Source: Streptococcus toyakuensis (lineage in GTDB: Bacteria; Bacillota; Bacilli; Lactobacillales; Streptococcaceae). From it: a stretch of DNA of 64,000 nucleotides. The DNA is taken from the NCBI RefSeq assembly GCF_024346585.1, contig NZ_AP024523.1, positions 691,001-755,000 of the forward strand, read 5' to 3'. The position numbers and the translations under genes were made by a program. Shown piece by piece: positions 32,971-45,606 of this stretch (positions are counted from its first letter, which is position 1; every line of letters starts with the position of its first letter). The notes under the pieces were generated by a model. It made no database searches. It was given only the letters and a program-made list of their open reading frames with translations, and was not told the DNA's origin.

Positions 32971-34134
32971 ATGAATAAAATAAGAGTCAGCAAAAGGGTT
33001 GAAAAAAAGCTTTCAAAGGGACTAGTTTTACTAGAAGCCAGTGATCTTGCAGATGTTCATCTCAAGGATCAGGAAGTAGAAGTTCATAGTCAAGATGGAA
33101 ACTTTCTTGGTACTGCCTACCTTTCTCAGCAAAACAAGGGCTTGGGCTGGTTTGTTAGCACAGACAAGGTGACCTTCAATCAAGCTTTCTTTGAAGCACT
33201 GTTTAGACAAGCTAAAGAAAAGAGAAAAGCCTACTATCAAGACGAATTGACAACTGCCTTTCGTCTCTTCAACCAAGAGGGAGATGGCTTTGGTGGTCTG
33301 ACAGTGGACCTTTATGGCGACTATGCTGTCTTTTCTTGGTATAACTCTTATGTTTATCAGATTCGCAAGCTTATCTCAGAAGCTTTTAGACAGGTTTTTC
33401 CTGAGGTGTTAGGGGCCTATGAGAAGATACGCTTTAAGGGTTTGGACTATGAATCTGCCCATGTTTATGGTCAAGAAGCACCTGACTTTTTCACTGTTCT
33501 GGAAAATGGTGTTCTGTATCAAGTCTTTATGAACGATGGCTTGATGACAGGGATTTTCCTAGACCAGCACGAGGTTCGTGGTAGTCTAGTGGATGGGTTG
33601 GCTATGGGTAAATCCTTGCTCAATATGTTTTCCTACACAGCAGCCTTTTCAGTAGCTGCGTCCATGGGAGGAGCAAGCCAGACTACTTCGGTTGACCTAG
33701 CTAAACGTTCACGAGAATTGTCTCAAGCGCATTTTCAGGCAAATGGAATCAATATAGACGACCATCGTTTTATAGTCATGGATGTTTTTGAGTATTTCAA
33801 GTATGCCAAACGAAAAGACTTGACCTATGATGTGATTGTCCTAGATCCGCCTAGCTTTGCTCGGAACAAAAAACAAACGTTCTCTGTGGCCAAGGATTAT
33901 CACAAGTTGATTTCCCAGAGTCTTGAGATTTTAAATCCGGGAGGGATTATCATTGCTAGTACCAATGCTGCCAATGTTTCCCGCCAGAAATTTACAGAAC
34001 AAATTGATAAAGGCTTTGCAGGAAGAAGTTACCAGATTTTAAACAAATACGGTCTTCCAGCAGATTTCGCCTATAATAAAAAAGATGAAAGTAGTAATTA
34101 CCTCAAGGTGATTAGTATGAAGGTTAGTAAATGA
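32971..34134 (+). CDS. RlmI-like class I SAM rRNA methyltransferase
   Basis: This 387-residue protein has an N-terminal PUA domain (residues 1-75), a central EEHEI-like domain and a C-terminal Rossmann methyltransferase. Motifs include [26 protein letters not shown], the acidic end of motif II VDLAKRS, and [15 protein letters not shown]. The YccW/RlmI family methylates cytosines in 23S rRNA (m5C1962 in E. coli); the target here is inferred. The ATG lies at the expected transcription start, and the upstream in-frame ATG at 32935 is in the -35 box. It overlaps aroD by four bases and so leads the aro operon. Confidence 0.87.
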   Translation: MNKIRVSKRVEKKLSKGLVLLEASDLADVHLKDQEVEVHSQDGNFLGTAYLSQQNKGLGWFVSTDKVTFNQAFFEALFRQAKEKRKAYYQDELTTAFRLFNQEGDGFGGLTVDLYGDYAVFSWYNSYVYQIRKLISEAFRQVFPEVLGAYEKIRFKGLDYESAHVYGQEAPDFFTVLENGVLYQVFMNDGLMTGIFLDQHEVRGSLVDGLAMGKSLLNMFSYTAAFSVAASMGGASQTTSVDLAKRSRELSQAHFQANGINIDDHRFIVMDVFEYFKYAKRKDLTYDVIVLDPPSFARNKKQTFSVAKDYHKLISQSLEILNPGGIIIASTNAANVSRQKFTEQIDKGFAGRSYQILNKYGLPADFAYNKKDESSNYLKVISMKVSK

Positions 34135-34808
34135 AATTAATCGTTTCAGTAATGCCAAGAAGTTTAGAGGAGGCCCAGGCTCTGGATGCCACGAGGTACC
34201 TGGATGCCGACATCATTGAATGGCGTGCCGACTATCTGCCTAAGGAAGCGATTTTGCAGGTGGCTCCAGCGATTTTTGAAAAATTCGCAGGTCGTGAGTT
34301 GGTCTTCACGCTACGAACTCGCTCTGAAGGGGGAGAAATCGACCTTTCTCCAGAAGAATATATCCATCTAATCAAGGAAGTGGCACAACTCTATCAACCA
34401 GACTATATTGATTTTGAGTACTATAGCTACAAGGATGTTTTTGAGGAAATGCTGGACTTTCCCAATCTCGTTTTGAGTTACCACAATTTCCAAGAAACAC
34501 CTGAAAATATGATGGAGATCTTGTCAGAATTGACGAGCCTAAATCCAAAACTTGTTAAGGTTGCGGTGATGGCTCACACGGAGCAGGATGTGCTAGACTT
34601 GATGAACTATACACGAGGCTTTAAAACCCTCAATCCTGAGCAGGAATATGTGACCATTTCTATGGGCAAGGTGGGCAAGGTCTCTCGTATCACTGCGGAT
34701 GTGACGGGTTCTAGCTGGTCTTTTGCTAGTCTAGATGAGGCAAGTGCTCCAGGTCAGATTTCCTTAGCTAACATGAAAAAAATTCGGGAGATTTTGGATG
34801 AAGCTTGA
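34131..34808 (+). CDS. aroD: 3-dehydroquinate dehydratase, type I
   Basis: This 225-residue enzyme dehydrates 3-dehydroquinate to 3-dehydroshikimate (step 3 of the shikimate pathway). The type I fold is supported by [10 protein letters not shown] and [13 protein letters not shown] near the start, the catalytic His/Lys region FQETPENM and [13 protein letters not shown] (Schiff-base Lys), and the late [10 protein letters not shown]. It overlaps its upstream neighbour by four bases and aroE by 11. Confidence 0.94.
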   Translation: MKLIVSVMPRSLEEAQALDATRYLDADIIEWRADYLPKEAILQVAPAIFEKFAGRELVFTLRTRSEGGEIDLSPEEYIHLIKEVAQLYQPDYIDFEYYSYKDVFEEMLDFPNLVLSYHNFQETPENMMEILSELTSLNPKLVKVAVMAHTEQDVLDLMNYTRGFKTLNPEQEYVTISMGKVGKVSRITADVTGSSWSFASLDEASAPGQISLANMKKIREILDEA

Positions 34809-35652
34809 TGGCTATACACGTTTAGCTGCCGTTGTTGCTAATCCTATTAAGCATTCTATTTCCCCATTTATTCACAATAGCGCCTTTGAGGCGACAGCTA
34901 CCAATGGTGCTTACGTGGCTTGGGAGATTGAAGCGGGTGACTTGGCAGAAACAGTGGCCAATATTCGTCGCTACCAGATGTTTGGCATCAACTTGTCCAT
35001 GCCCTATAAGGAGCAGGTGATTTCTTATTTGGATGAATTGAGTGACGAAGCGCGCTTGATTGGTGCGGTTAATACGGTTGTCAATGAGAATGGCAATTTA
35101 ATTGGATATAATACAGATGGCAAGGGATTTTTTAAGAGCTTGCCTTCTTTTACAATTTCAGGTAAAAAGATGACCCTGCTTGGTGCAGGTGGTGCGGCTA
35201 AATCAATCTTGGCACAGGCTATTTTGGATGGTGTCAGTCAGATTTCAGTCTTTGTTCGTTCAGTTTCCATGGAAAAAACAAGACCATACCTAGACAAGTT
35301 ACAGGAGCAGACAGGTTTTAAGGTGGACCTGTCTGCTTTAGAAGATGTTCCTGAACTGCAAGCAAGGATTGCTGAGTCGGATTTACTGGTCAATGCAACT
35401 AGTGTAGGGATGGATGGTCAATCCTCTCCAGTTCCTGAAAGCATAGTCTTACCAGAAACTCTTTTAGTAGCAGATATCATTTACCAACCCTTTGAAACAC
35501 CATTTTTGAAATGGGCCAGAAGGCAGGGCAATCCAGCGGTCAACGGTCTGGGAATGTTGCTCTATCAAGCTGCAGAAGCTTTTCAACTGTGGACAGGCAA
35601 GGAAATGCCGACAGAAGAAATTTGGCAGTCTTTAACAGAAAAATACCAATAA
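34798..35652 (+). CDS. aroE: Shikimate dehydrogenase
   Basis: This 284-residue NADP-dependent enzyme reduces 3-dehydroshikimate. Substrate-binding motifs [16 protein letters not shown] and NLSMPYKEQ (catalytic Lys) and the nucleotide loop [11 protein letters not shown] are present, as is [17 protein letters not shown] at the C-terminus. The ATG overlaps aroD. Confidence 0.95.
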   Translation: MKLDGYTRLAAVVANPIKHSISPFIHNSAFEATATNGAYVAWEIEAGDLAETVANIRRYQMFGINLSMPYKEQVISYLDELSDEARLIGAVNTVVNENGNLIGYNTDGKGFFKSLPSFTISGKKMTLLGAGGAAKSILAQAILDGVSQISVFVRSVSMEKTRPYLDKLQEQTGFKVDLSALEDVPELQARIAESDLLVNATSVGMDGQSSPVPESIVLPETLLVADIIYQPFETPFLKWARRQGNPAVNGLGMLLYQAAEAFQLWTGKEMPTEEIWQSLTEKYQ

Positions 35653-35670
35653 AGAAAGGGAGATTCTCCT

Positions 35671-36738
35671 ATGAAAATCAGAATCGATATTCCTCATCAT
35701 CCTTATGATATTCAGATTGAAAAAGGTTGTCTGGCTCAGGCTGGTCAATGGTTGCGAGAACTCTGGCAACCACAAAAAGTGGTTATCATAACAGACAACC
35801 ATGTAGCCTCTCTCTATGCGGAGAAGGTCAAGCTCAGCCTAGAAGATGCTGGTTTTCAGGTAGCAGTTTTTGACTTTTTAGAAGGGGAAGAAAGAAAGAA
35901 TTTAACCACTGTCCAGAAAGTCTATGAATTTTTAGTCAAGCAAGGTCTGACTCGTAGCGATGGAATCGTGGCTCTTGGTGGTGGTGTCGTTGGGGACCTG
36001 GCTGGTTTCGTAGCCTCTACCTATATGCGAGGTATTCATTTTGTTCAGATTCCGACTAGTTTGACAGCCCAAGTGGATTCTTCTATCGGTGGAAAGACAG
36101 GTGTCAACACTCCATTTGCTAAGAATATGGTGGGGACCTTTGCCCAACCAGATGGGGTTCTGATCGATCCGCTTGTCCTTGAAACGCTCGGAAAAAGAGA
36201 GTTGATTGAAGGGATGGGAGAGGTCATCAAGTACGGCTTGATTGAGGATCCAGAACTGTGGGCTCTCTTGGCAGAGCTGGATGGTTCTGTGGAGAGCATT
36301 CTGGAACATGCAGAGACCTTGATTGAACATTCTTGTCAGGTCAAGCGCAAGATGGTAGTTGAGGATGAGTTGGACAATGGTGTTCGCCTTTACCTCAATT
36401 TTGGCCACACTATTGGTCATGCTATTGAAGCGACTGCCGGTTATGGCAAGGTCATGCATGGAGAGGCTGTAGCCATGGGCATGGTTCAGATTTCCAAGGT
36501 AGCTGAGGAAAAAGGCCTTATGCCAGCTGGTATTACCCAATCTATCACAGAGATGTGCCAGAAGTTTGGTTTGCCTGTTGACTATGAAAACTGGGATGTA
36601 GATAAGCTTTATCAAGCTTTGACTCATGACAAGAAAGCGCGTGGCAATACCTTGAAATTGGTCTTGGTACCAGAGCTTGGTTCAGCGACTATTCACCCAG
36701 TTTCTCTGGAAGAGATGAAAGACTACTTGGTAAAATAA
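35671..36738 (+). CDS. aroB: 3-dehydroquinate synthase
   Basis: This 355-residue NAD- and metal-dependent enzyme cyclises DAHP to 3-dehydroquinate. Visible signatures are [34 protein letters not shown], and the metal-binding HTIGHAIEA and HGEAVAMGM histidines. AAAGGGAGA precedes the start. Confidence 0.96.
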   Translation: MKIRIDIPHHPYDIQIEKGCLAQAGQWLRELWQPQKVVIITDNHVASLYAEKVKLSLEDAGFQVAVFDFLEGEERKNLTTVQKVYEFLVKQGLTRSDGIVALGGGVVGDLAGFVASTYMRGIHFVQIPTSLTAQVDSSIGGKTGVNTPFAKNMVGTFAQPDGVLIDPLVLETLGKRELIEGMGEVIKYGLIEDPELWALLAELDGSVESILEHAETLIEHSCQVKRKMVVEDELDNGVRLYLNFGHTIGHAIEATAGYGKVMHGEAVAMGMVQISKVAEEKGLMPAGITQSITEMCQKFGLPVDYENWDVDKLYQALTHDKKARGNTLKLVLVPELGSATIHPVSLEEMKDYLVK

Positions 36739-36747
36739 GGAGAGTGT

Positions 36748-37914
36748 ATGAGATATTTAACAGCAGGAGAATCACACGGTCCTCGTCTGACGGCTATCAT
36801 TGAGGGAATTCCAGCTGGACTTCCCTTGACAGCAGAGGACATCAATGAGGATTTGAAACGTCGTCAGGGTGGATATGGCCGCGGTGGTCGTATGAAGATT
36901 GAGAGTGACCAAGTTGTCTTTACTTCGGGTGTTCGCCATGGGAAGACTACTGGGGCTCCCATTACTATGGATGTCGTCAATAAGGACCATCAGAAATGGC
37001 TGGATATCATGTCTGCGGAGGACATTGAAGACCGCCTTAAAAGCAAACGGAAAATCACCCATCCACGTCCAGGTCATGCCGACTTGGTTGGGGGCATCAA
37101 GTACCGTTTTGATGATTTGCGTAATTCCTTGGAGCGCTCATCTGCTCGTGAAACAACTATGCGGGTGGCAGTTGGCGCAGTAGCCAAACGCCTCTTGACT
37201 GAGCTGGATATGGAAATTGCCAACCATGTCGTAGTCTTTGGTGGCAAGGAAATCGATGTTCCTGAGAATCTCACAGTTACTGAGATTAAGGAAAGAGCTG
37301 CCCAGTCTGAAGTTTCTATTGTCAACCAAGAACGGGAACAGGAAATCAAGGACTACATTGACCAAATCAAACGTGACGGTGATACCATCGGTGGGGTTGT
37401 GGAGACAGTCGTTGGAGGTGTTCCAGTTGGTCTTGGTTCCTATGTCCAATGGGACAGAAAATTAGATGCCAGACTTGCCCAAGCAGTTGTCTCTATCAAT
37501 GCCTTTAAAGGGGTAGAATTTGGTCTTGGCTTTGAAGCAGGTTACCGTAAAGGCAGCCAGGTCATGGATGAAATTCTCTGGTCTAAAGAAGACGGCTATA
37601 CTCGCCGTACTAACAATCTGGGCGGCTTTGAAGGTGGTATGACCAATGGACAACCTATCGTTGTTCGTGGCGTTATGAAGCCCATTCCTACTCTCTACAA
37701 ACCACTCATGAGTGTGGATATTGAAACCCACGAACCCTACAAGGCAACTGTTGAAAGAAGTGATCCGACCGCTCTTCCAGCTGCAGGTGTAGTTATGGAA
37801 GCTGTTGTGGCAACGGTTCTGGCACAAGAAATCCTTGAAAAATTCTCATCAGATAATCTAGAGGAATTAAAAGAAGCGGTAGCTAAACACCGAGACTATA
37901 CAAAGAACTATTAA
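36748..37914 (+). CDS. aroC: Chorismate synthase
   Basis: This 388-residue FMN-dependent enzyme converts EPSP to chorismate. The diagnostic [18 protein letters not shown] and [12 protein letters not shown] are at the N-terminus, and [11 protein letters not shown] and ERSSARET follow. GGAGAG lies before the ATG, 9 bases after aroB. Confidence 0.96.
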   Translation: MRYLTAGESHGPRLTAIIEGIPAGLPLTAEDINEDLKRRQGGYGRGGRMKIESDQVVFTSGVRHGKTTGAPITMDVVNKDHQKWLDIMSAEDIEDRLKSKRKITHPRPGHADLVGGIKYRFDDLRNSLERSSARETTMRVAVGAVAKRLLTELDMEIANHVVVFGGKEIDVPENLTVTEIKERAAQSEVSIVNQEREQEIKDYIDQIKRDGDTIGGVVETVVGGVPVGLGSYVQWDRKLDARLAQAVVSINAFKGVEFGLGFEAGYRKGSQVMDEILWSKEDGYTRRTNNLGGFEGGMTNGQPIVVRGVMKPIPTLYKPLMSVDIETHEPYKATVERSDPTALPAAGVVMEAVVATVLAQEILEKFSSDNLEELKEAVAKHRDYTKNY

Positions 37915-37923
37915 GGAGTTCCT

Positions 37924-39027
37924 ATGGCAAAAACAGTCTATATCGCAGGTCTTGGATTGATTGGAGCCTCTATGGCCCTCGGGATTAAACGCGATCATCC
38001 AGATTATGAAATTTTAGGTTATAATCGCAGTCAAGCTTCGAGAGATATTGCCTTGAAAGAAGGCATGATTGACCGTGCAACGGATGATTTTGCCAGTTTT
38101 GCTCCTTTGGCAGATATCATTATCCTTAGCTTGCCAATCAAACAAACCATTTCCTTTATTAAGGAATTGGCCAACTTGGACTTGAAAGAAGGCGTCATTA
38201 TTTCAGATGCTGGTTCGACCAAGTCAGCTATTGTGGATGCAGCGGAACAGTATTTGGCTGGCAAATCTGTTTGCTTTGTCGGGGCCCATCCCATGGCTGG
38301 TAGTCACAAGACAGGGGCTGCTTCTGCAGATGTCAATCTCTTTGAAAATGCCTATTATATCTTTACACCTTCGAGTCTGACGGGTCAGGACACGCTTGAG
38401 GAAATGAGGGACTTGCTTTCAGGTCTTCATGCCCGTTTTATCGAGATTGATGCCAAGGAGCATGATCGGGTGACTTCTCAGATTAGCCATTTTCCTCATA
38501 TTCTGGCTTCCAGTCTCATGGAACAGACCGCGGTCTATGCTCAAGAACATGAGATGGCAAGGCGCTTTGCGGCAGGTGGTTTTCGAGATATGACTCGGAT
38601 TGCGGAAAGCGAGCCAGGTATGTGGACGTCCATTCTCTTGTCCAATCGTGAGACTATTCTAGACCGCATTGAGGATTTCAAGGAACGTTTAGATGAGGTT
38701 GGACAAGCTATCAGCAAGGGAGATGAAGAGCAGATTTGGAACTTTTTCAACCAAGCGCGTGAGCAACGGCAGGCCATGGAAATTCATAAGCGTGGTGGTG
38801 TGGATAGCTCTTATGATCTCTATGTTGACGTTCCCGATGAAGAAAACGTCATCCTGCGGATTTTGGAACTGCTACGTGGAACTTCCTTGGTTAATATTCA
38901 CATCAATGAGGAAAACCGTGAGGATATTCACGGGATCCTACAAATTTCATTTAAAAACGCTCAAGACTTGGAAAGAGCCGAGCATCTCATAACAGAAAAT
39001 ACCGACTACACAGTCGTTGTCAAATAA
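37924..39027 (+). CDS. tyrA: Prephenate dehydrogenase with ACT domain
   Basis: This 367-residue enzyme makes 4-hydroxyphenylpyruvate for tyrosine. It has an N-terminal Rossmann fold ([15 protein letters not shown]), the prephenate-binding [11 protein letters not shown] and [13 protein letters not shown] segments, and a C-terminal ACT domain (about residues 296-367, [18 protein letters not shown]) likely to mediate tyrosine feedback. AAGGAG precedes the start. Confidence 0.94.
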   Translation: MAKTVYIAGLGLIGASMALGIKRDHPDYEILGYNRSQASRDIALKEGMIDRATDDFASFAPLADIIILSLPIKQTISFIKELANLDLKEGVIISDAGSTKSAIVDAAEQYLAGKSVCFVGAHPMAGSHKTGAASADVNLFENAYYIFTPSSLTGQDTLEEMRDLLSGLHARFIEIDAKEHDRVTSQISHFPHILASSLMEQTAVYAQEHEMARRFAAGGFRDMTRIAESEPGMWTSILLSNRETILDRIEDFKERLDEVGQAISKGDEEQIWNFFNQAREQRQAMEIHKRGGVDSSYDLYVDVPDEENVILRILELLRGTSLVNIHINEENREDIHGILQISFKNAQDLERAEHLITENTDYTVVVK

Positions 39028-39037
39028 GGAGAAAATC

Positions 39038-39376
39038 ATGTCAAATATTTACGATAGTGCAAACGAACTTAGTCGCGGTCTACGCGAATTACCAGAATAC
39101 AAGGCTGTTAAAACAGCTAAAGATGCGATTTCAGCAGATTCTGAGGCAAGCAAAATCTTTACAGAATATGTTGCTTTCCAAGAGGAAATTCAAAGACTAG
39201 CCCAGACAGGTCAAATGCCAGACGCTTCCTTTCAAGCTAAGATGGAAGGTTTTGGTAAACAGATTCAAGGAAATAGCCTCTTATCAGAATTCTTTACTAA
39301 GCAACAACAATTGGCCATTTATCTTTCTGACATTGAAAAAATTGTTTTCGAACCAGTTTCAGAATTGCTAAAATAA
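39038..39376 (+). CDS. ylbF: YlbF/YmcA-family protein
   Basis: This 112-residue helical protein ([21 protein letters not shown]) belongs to the YlbF/YheA family, some members of which act with RNase Y in RNA processing in Bacillus. In streptococci it normally sits between tyrA and aroA. AAGGAG precedes ATG 39038; an upstream ATG in tyrA is rejected. The last 19 bases around its stop codon recur at 41475-41493, after the lemA/TPM insertion. Confidence 0.88.
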   Translation: MSNIYDSANELSRGLRELPEYKAVKTAKDAISADSEASKIFTEYVAFQEEIQRLAQTGQMPDASFQAKMEGFGKQIQGNSLLSEFFTKQQQLAIYLSDIEKIVFEPVSELLK

Positions 39377-39379
39377 GAA
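39361..39379 (+). repeat. 19-bp direct repeat, left copy (ylbF 3' end)
   Basis: AGAATTGCTAAAATAAGAA covers the end of ylbF and its stop codon. An identical copy at 41475-41493 lies on the other side of the lemA/TPM pair. The two copies are 2114 bases apart. Confidence 0.9.
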
Positions 39380-39493
39380 CATTATTTTGTTCATTACTTA
39401 TAGGTATTTTCTTAAGCGTATGATTATTATTGATAACTACTGTATTAGTTAGAGTTATTAGCGTGGTTCGTTTAAGAATGACTGTGGGGATGA

Positions 39494-39685
39494 ATGTCTT
39501 TACTAATAAACAAAATACAAAACAAATTAAATAGGCTATTGAAAATCATAACTATAATACAAAATGAATTTGAAAGTTTATAACTGTTATTTTCTACTTC
39601 AATTGATAAGTTAGAAATTGTTGATGAGATAATAAATATAGAAACAATTATGAAAGAGAATGAAATTTTTATTATCGATAAATAG
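39494..39685 (+). pseudogene. Degraded short ORF upstream of lemA
   Basis: From ATG 39494 the frame encodes a helical, coding-like sequence (MSLLINKIQNKLNRLL, then IITIIQNEFESL), stops at TAA 39581-39583 and continues as SIDKLEIVDEIINIE to TAG at 39683-39685. The unbroken protein would be 63 residues. No homologue is recognised. The remaining parts of 39380-39721 hold no other gene. Confidence 0.4.
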
Positions 39686-39721
39686 TAGATAAATGATGAA
39701 CAATAGAAAATAGGAAAAAAT

Positions 39722-40291
39722 ATGTCAAAAAAATTAATTGCTCTAATAGGAATTCCTGTAGGAATTATCTTCATCAGTATTATAGTGTTGGCAGGTTCGT
39801 ACAATAGTCTTGTTAGCAAAGAGGAATCTGTGAAACAGGCTAACTCGAAGATTGAAGTGGCACTTCAACGTAGAGCTGATTTAATTCCAAATGTTGTAAA
39901 TTCTGTAAAAGGATATATGAAGCACGAAGAAGACATCTTTACAAAGATTGCGGATGCTCGTTCTAAGATTGGCTCAGGAAATAAAGAAACAAAAAGTGAA
40001 GGGGAGAGCGAATTAACGTCAGCTATTTCTCGATTGCTAGTTGTTCAAGAAAATTATCCGGAGTTAAAAGCTGATACACAAGTGTCTTCTCTAATTTCAG
40101 AGCTTGAGGGAACTGAAAATCGTTTGTTTGTCGCTCGTAAAGATTATAACGATACTGCAACAGAATATAATAAGACCATTAGACGTTTTCCTACTAGTGT
40201 GATAGCTAGTTTGTTTGGTTTCCAAAGAGCTGAGTTAATTGAAGCAGAGAAAGATGCAAAGGTTGTCCCTAAAGTCAATTTAACTGATTAG
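39722..40291 (+). CDS. lemA: LemA family protein
   Basis: This 189-residue protein has an N-terminal membrane anchor (ALIGIPVGIIFISIIVLAGSYN) and a coiled-coil helical domain with the family signature LVSKEESVKQANSKIEV and LQRRADLIPNVVNSVKGY. LemA proteins are commonly found next to TPM-domain proteins, as here, but their molecular role is unclear. It lies in a segment inserted in the aro operon; codon use is AT-rich compared with the aro genes. Confidence 0.92.
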   Translation: MSKKLIALIGIPVGIIFISIIVLAGSYNSLVSKEESVKQANSKIEVALQRRADLIPNVVNSVKGYMKHEEDIFTKIADARSKIGSGNKETKSEGESELTSAISRLLVVQENYPELKADTQVSSLISELEGTENRLFVARKDYNDTATEYNKTIRRFPTSVIASLFGFQRAELIEAEKDAKVVPKVNLTD

Positions 40292-40308
40292 TCTTGTGGG
40301 GTATCCCT

Positions 40309-41460
40309 ATGAAAAAGTTACTTTTACTCTTAATTGCCCCTTTATTCTTTTTTATGCCTCTTGTTGCGGCTAATATAGCTGTTCCAGATCGTCCTTTAAA
40401 TGGTATTTACGATCCTAACGGTTATTTAACCACTAGTGTTGCAGAAACGTTAGAGAGTATGAATGCTGGAAGTGAAACCCAAGTAGGTATTTACATTGTA
40501 GATACTCTGGACGGTTCCAGCATCGAAGAGGTAGCCAATGAGGTTGCACGCAAATGGAAAGTTGGGAAACAAGATTCCAACAGTGGAATTCTAATTGCTA
40601 TTGCTATAAAAGATAGGAAGTTTCGTATTGAAACATCCAACGAAGCAGCAATTTGGCTTACTGACTCTAAGGCCAGTTCCTTACTAAATGATTCTAAGCC
40701 ATACATGAAAGAAGGGAAATATACTGATGCCCTTAACAGAATTCTAGTAGGCATTTCTAAAGCGGAGTCTAGAAAAGCTGAAATCATAAACAAGAAGGAA
40801 AATAAGAATAAAAATACTCGGCTTCCAGAAAGTTTAACTCGGCTTCCAAAAAGTTTACAATATGTAGTAATAATTTTGAGAATCCTTAAGGTATGCTTTA
40901 AGTACATGATGTTATTTTTCTTGGTTTATGCACTTTTAGAAACTTGGTTCCATTACTTAAAAAGACGCCGCTTTTCTAAGTATGATTACGAGGGAAAGGG
41001 CAAGTTGTATCCAGATTTTCTTGACTTTGTACCTAACGATACGTGGACTGAAGAACGTAAATCTGACTATAAAAAAAATAAGCGTTTAATTAGGTCTCGA
41101 TATCAGTACGAAGGATATAACAAGCTATATCCAGACTCAAAAGGTTTTCTACCTAATGACACTTGGACTCCATTACTTATAGAAGCATACTACGCAGAAG
41201 TTGAAAGAAAGCAACTAGATAGGCTCAATCGCTCTCAATACTCTTATAATGGGAAGGGGAAACTCTACCCAAACGATAACGATTTTGTGAGGAATGCTTC
41301 TTGGACTTCCGAGCTCACAAAAAGCTACTATGCTTCACAAAGAGCACAGTCAGATTCTTCTTCCTCTAGATATGATTCTGGTAGTTCTAGTTCATCTTGG
41401 TCTTCAGATGATTGGGGTGGCGGTGGATTTGATGGTGGTGGTTCTTCAGATAGTTGGTAA
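40309..41460 (+). CDS. TPM-domain protein with three C-terminal repeats
   Basis: This 383-residue protein has a signal peptide (MKKLLLLLIAPLFFFMPLVAA), a TPM domain (about residues 28-155, with RPLNGIYDPNGYLT and QVGIYIVDTLDGSS), a membrane helix near residues 190-210 and a C-terminal cytoplasmic part. That part has three units of about 45 residues sharing Y-x-Y-x-G-x-x-K-LYP and WT, then a Ser-rich segment and the GGGGFDGGGSSDSW tail common in TPM proteins. It is the usual partner of LemA. GGGG lies 7 bases before ATG 40309. The repeated C-terminal module is unusual for the family as I know it. Confidence 0.85.
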   Translation: MKKLLLLLIAPLFFFMPLVAANIAVPDRPLNGIYDPNGYLTTSVAETLESMNAGSETQVGIYIVDTLDGSSIEEVANEVARKWKVGKQDSNSGILIAIAIKDRKFRIETSNEAAIWLTDSKASSLLNDSKPYMKEGKYTDALNRILVGISKAESRKAEIINKKENKNKNTRLPESLTRLPKSLQYVVIILRILKVCFKYMMLFFLVYALLETWFHYLKRRRFSKYDYEGKGKLYPDFLDFVPNDTWTEERKSDYKKNKRLIRSRYQYEGYNKLYPDSKGFLPNDTWTPLLIEAYYAEVERKQLDRLNRSQYSYNGKGKLYPNDNDFVRNASWTSELTKSYYASQRAQSDSSSSRYDSGSSSSSWSSDDWGGGGFDGGGSSDSW

Positions 41461-41474
41461 ATTGAAAATGAAAA

Positions 41475-43330
<1,856 letters not shown>

Positions 43331-43334
<4 letters not shown>

Positions 43335-44179
43335 AAATTGCTTATCTAGGTCCCAAGGGATCATTTTCACACCACGTTGTGCAGACAGCTTTTCCTCAGG
43401 AGGAATTGCAGGCCTTTGCCAACATTACAGATGTCATCAAGGCCTATGAGCAAGGCTTGGTGGACTATTCTGTGGTGCCAGTTGAAAATTCTATTGAGGG
43501 TAGTGTTCATGAAACCTTGGACTACCTTTTTCATCAGGCTCGCATTCAAGCAGTTGCAGAAATCGTTCAGCCTATTCATCAGCAGTTGATGGTGGTTCCA
43601 GGCCATACTAAGATTGAAAAGATTTTTTCTCATCCACAGGCCTTAGCTCAAGGAAAGAAATTCATCGATGAACAATATCCAGAGGCTCAAATCGAGGTAA
43701 CAGCTAGTACAGCTTATGCGGCCCGTTTTATTTCCGAACATCCAGACCAGCCCTTTGCAGCCATTGCACCTAGAAGTTCTGCTGAAGAATATGGCTTGGA
43801 ACTGATTGCCGAGGATATTCAGGAAATGGAAGCCAATTTCACAAGATTCTGGGTTTTGGGAGCTAAAAAGCCTTCTATTCCCTTGCAAGCACAAAGGGAG
43901 AAAATGAGTTTGGCCCTGACCTTACCTGACAACCTTCCAGGTGCACTTTACAAGGCTCTTTCGACCTTTGCTTGGCGAGGAATTGACCTGACAAAAATTG
44001 AAAGTCGTCCACTCAAGACAGCACTGGGTGAATACTTTTTCATTATCGATGTGGATTATGCCGATAAGGACTTAGTCCACTTTGCCCAAAAAGAATTAGA
44101 AGCCATCGGAATCCAGTATAAGGTTCTGGGTGCCTATCCTATTTATCCAATATCAGACCATGGAAAGGAGAGAAGATGA
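43331..44179 (+). CDS. pheA: Prephenate dehydratase with ACT domain
   Basis: This 282-residue enzyme converts prephenate to phenylpyruvate. It starts IAYLGPKGSFSHHVV, has the catalytic NFTRFWVLG motif, and ends with an ACT domain including KIESRPLKTALGEYFFIID, the usual phenylalanine-binding site. It overlaps aroK and the LCP gene by four bases each. Confidence 0.95.
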
Positions 44180-45486
44180 GTAAAGAAAATCCTTTAAGTC
44201 ATCACGAGCAGTTGCGTTATGACTATCTCTTTAAGAATATTCATTACCTTAATGAGCGAGAGAAAAAAGAGTTTGCTTACCTGCAAGGTAAGTTAAATAT
44301 GGCTAGTGGTAGTGAAGCTTCACCAGAAATTCATAGTGAAAATCATGATATGGAAGAGTCTTTCATGGAACCAATCAATCAGTCTCCTCTTCCATCCTAT
44401 GGTAACCGTAGTCGTGCAAAAAAATACCAGAAAAGCCATTCTCTTCCAAAGGTTAAGTCCAAGAAACGTAAGATTCGTTGGGGGCGCATTTTTGCAGGAT
44501 TGCTTGCTCTTCTAGCCTGTGTTGGTTTTGGTATGATTTTTATGTTCCTAAAAGGTTATTCAAATGCGGATCCAACCAAACCTGCCAATGCTAAGGCAGC
44601 TCAAGTAGAAGTTTTTCATGGTCAAGATACCAAGGATGGGGTCAATATTTTGATTATGGGGACGGATGGACGGATTGGCCAAAACAGTGCTGAGACGAGA
44701 ACAGACTCTATTATGGTATTAAATGTTGGAGGCTCAGATAAGAAAATTAAGCTGGTCAGCTTTATGCGTGACAATTTGGTTTATATAGATGGTTATAGCC
44801 AAGTCATTAACGGTAGAAAGCAGTCTGATAATAAGTTAAATGTGGCCTATGAACTAGGGGAACAAGAAGGCCAAAAAGGGGCTGAAATGGTCCGAAAAGT
44901 CCTAAAAGACAATTTTGACTTGGATATTAAGTATTATGCCTTGGTTGATTTCCAGGCCTTCGCAACTGCTATTGACACTCTCTTCCCTGATGGCGTGACG
45001 ATTGATGCAAAATTCTCAACCTTAGAAGGTCAACCTTTAACCGAAGCTACAGTCGGAGATGATTTACATGCTACGGAAACAGAGTCACCAACCCAGACTA
45101 TTAAAGTTGGGAAACAGCAGATGAACGGTTCAACCTTGCTCAATTATGCACGTTTCCGTGATGATGATGAAGGTGATTACGGTCGTACCAAGAGACAACA
45201 GCAAGTGCTGACAGCTGTTCTGCAGCAACTCAAGGATCCAACCAAACTCTTTACTGGATCAGAAGCACTTGGTAAGGTCTTTGGCATGACCTCTACGAAT
45301 GTTCCTTATAGTTTCTTATTGACCAATGGTTTATCCTTCCTAGATGGAGCGCAAAATGGTATTGAGAGATTAACAGTTCCAGAACTAGGTGATTGGGTCG
45401 ATGCCTATGATGTTTATGGAGGACAGGCACTCTTAGTAGACCAAAATAAATATCAAACCAAGCTATCTCAAATGGGAATGAGATAA
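44176..45486 (+). CDS. LytR-CpsA-Psr (LCP) family protein
   Basis: This 436-residue protein has a cytoplasmic basic N-terminus (about 100 residues), one membrane span (RIFAGLLALLACVGFGMIFMF cluster near residue 100-122) and an extracellular LCP domain with NILIMGTDGR, TRTDSIMVLNV, KLVSFMRDNLV and NYARFRDDDEGDYGRTKRQ. LCP enzymes attach undecaprenyl-linked glycopolymers to peptidoglycan. It is the last gene of the aro transcript and directly precedes a glycan locus whose product it might ligate. Confidence 0.92.
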   Translation: MSKENPLSHHEQLRYDYLFKNIHYLNEREKKEFAYLQGKLNMASGSEASPEIHSENHDMEESFMEPINQSPLPSYGNRSRAKKYQKSHSLPKVKSKKRKIRWGRIFAGLLALLACVGFGMIFMFLKGYSNADPTKPANAKAAQVEVFHGQDTKDGVNILIMGTDGRIGQNSAETRTDSIMVLNVGGSDKKIKLVSFMRDNLVYIDGYSQVINGRKQSDNKLNVAYELGEQEGQKGAEMVRKVLKDNFDLDIKYYALVDFQAFATAIDTLFPDGVTIDAKFSTLEGQPLTEATVGDDLHATETESPTQTIKVGKQQMNGSTLLNYARFRDDDEGDYGRTKRQQQVLTAVLQQLKDPTKLFTGSEALGKVFGMTSTNVPYSFLLTNGLSFLDGAQNGIERLTVPELGDWVDAYDVYGGQALLVDQNKYQTKLSQMGMR

Positions 45487-45491
45487 GATAG

Positions 45492-45542
45492 AAAAATCAA
45501 AGTTTGAAGGCTATTTATCCAGCAGTCAGGCTTTGATTTTTT
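45492..45542 (+). terminator. Terminator of the aro-LCP operon
   Basis: AAAAATCAAAG pairs with CTTTGATTTTT across a 28-base loop and ends in T residues. Confidence 0.8.
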
Positions 45543-45577
45543 ACAGTCTGCAATAGATTTTCATCCCTTATTTGTGG

Positions 45578-45583
45578 TATAAT
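45578..45583 (+). promoter_or_regulatory. Extended -10 promoter of the glycan locus
   Basis: TATAAT with TG one base upstream; the -35 region is poor. The LicD start codon lies 23 bases downstream, so the glycan genes have a promoter separate from the aro operon. Confidence 0.6.
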
Positions 45584-45606
45584 GGAACGATACGATAGAA
45601 AGAATA

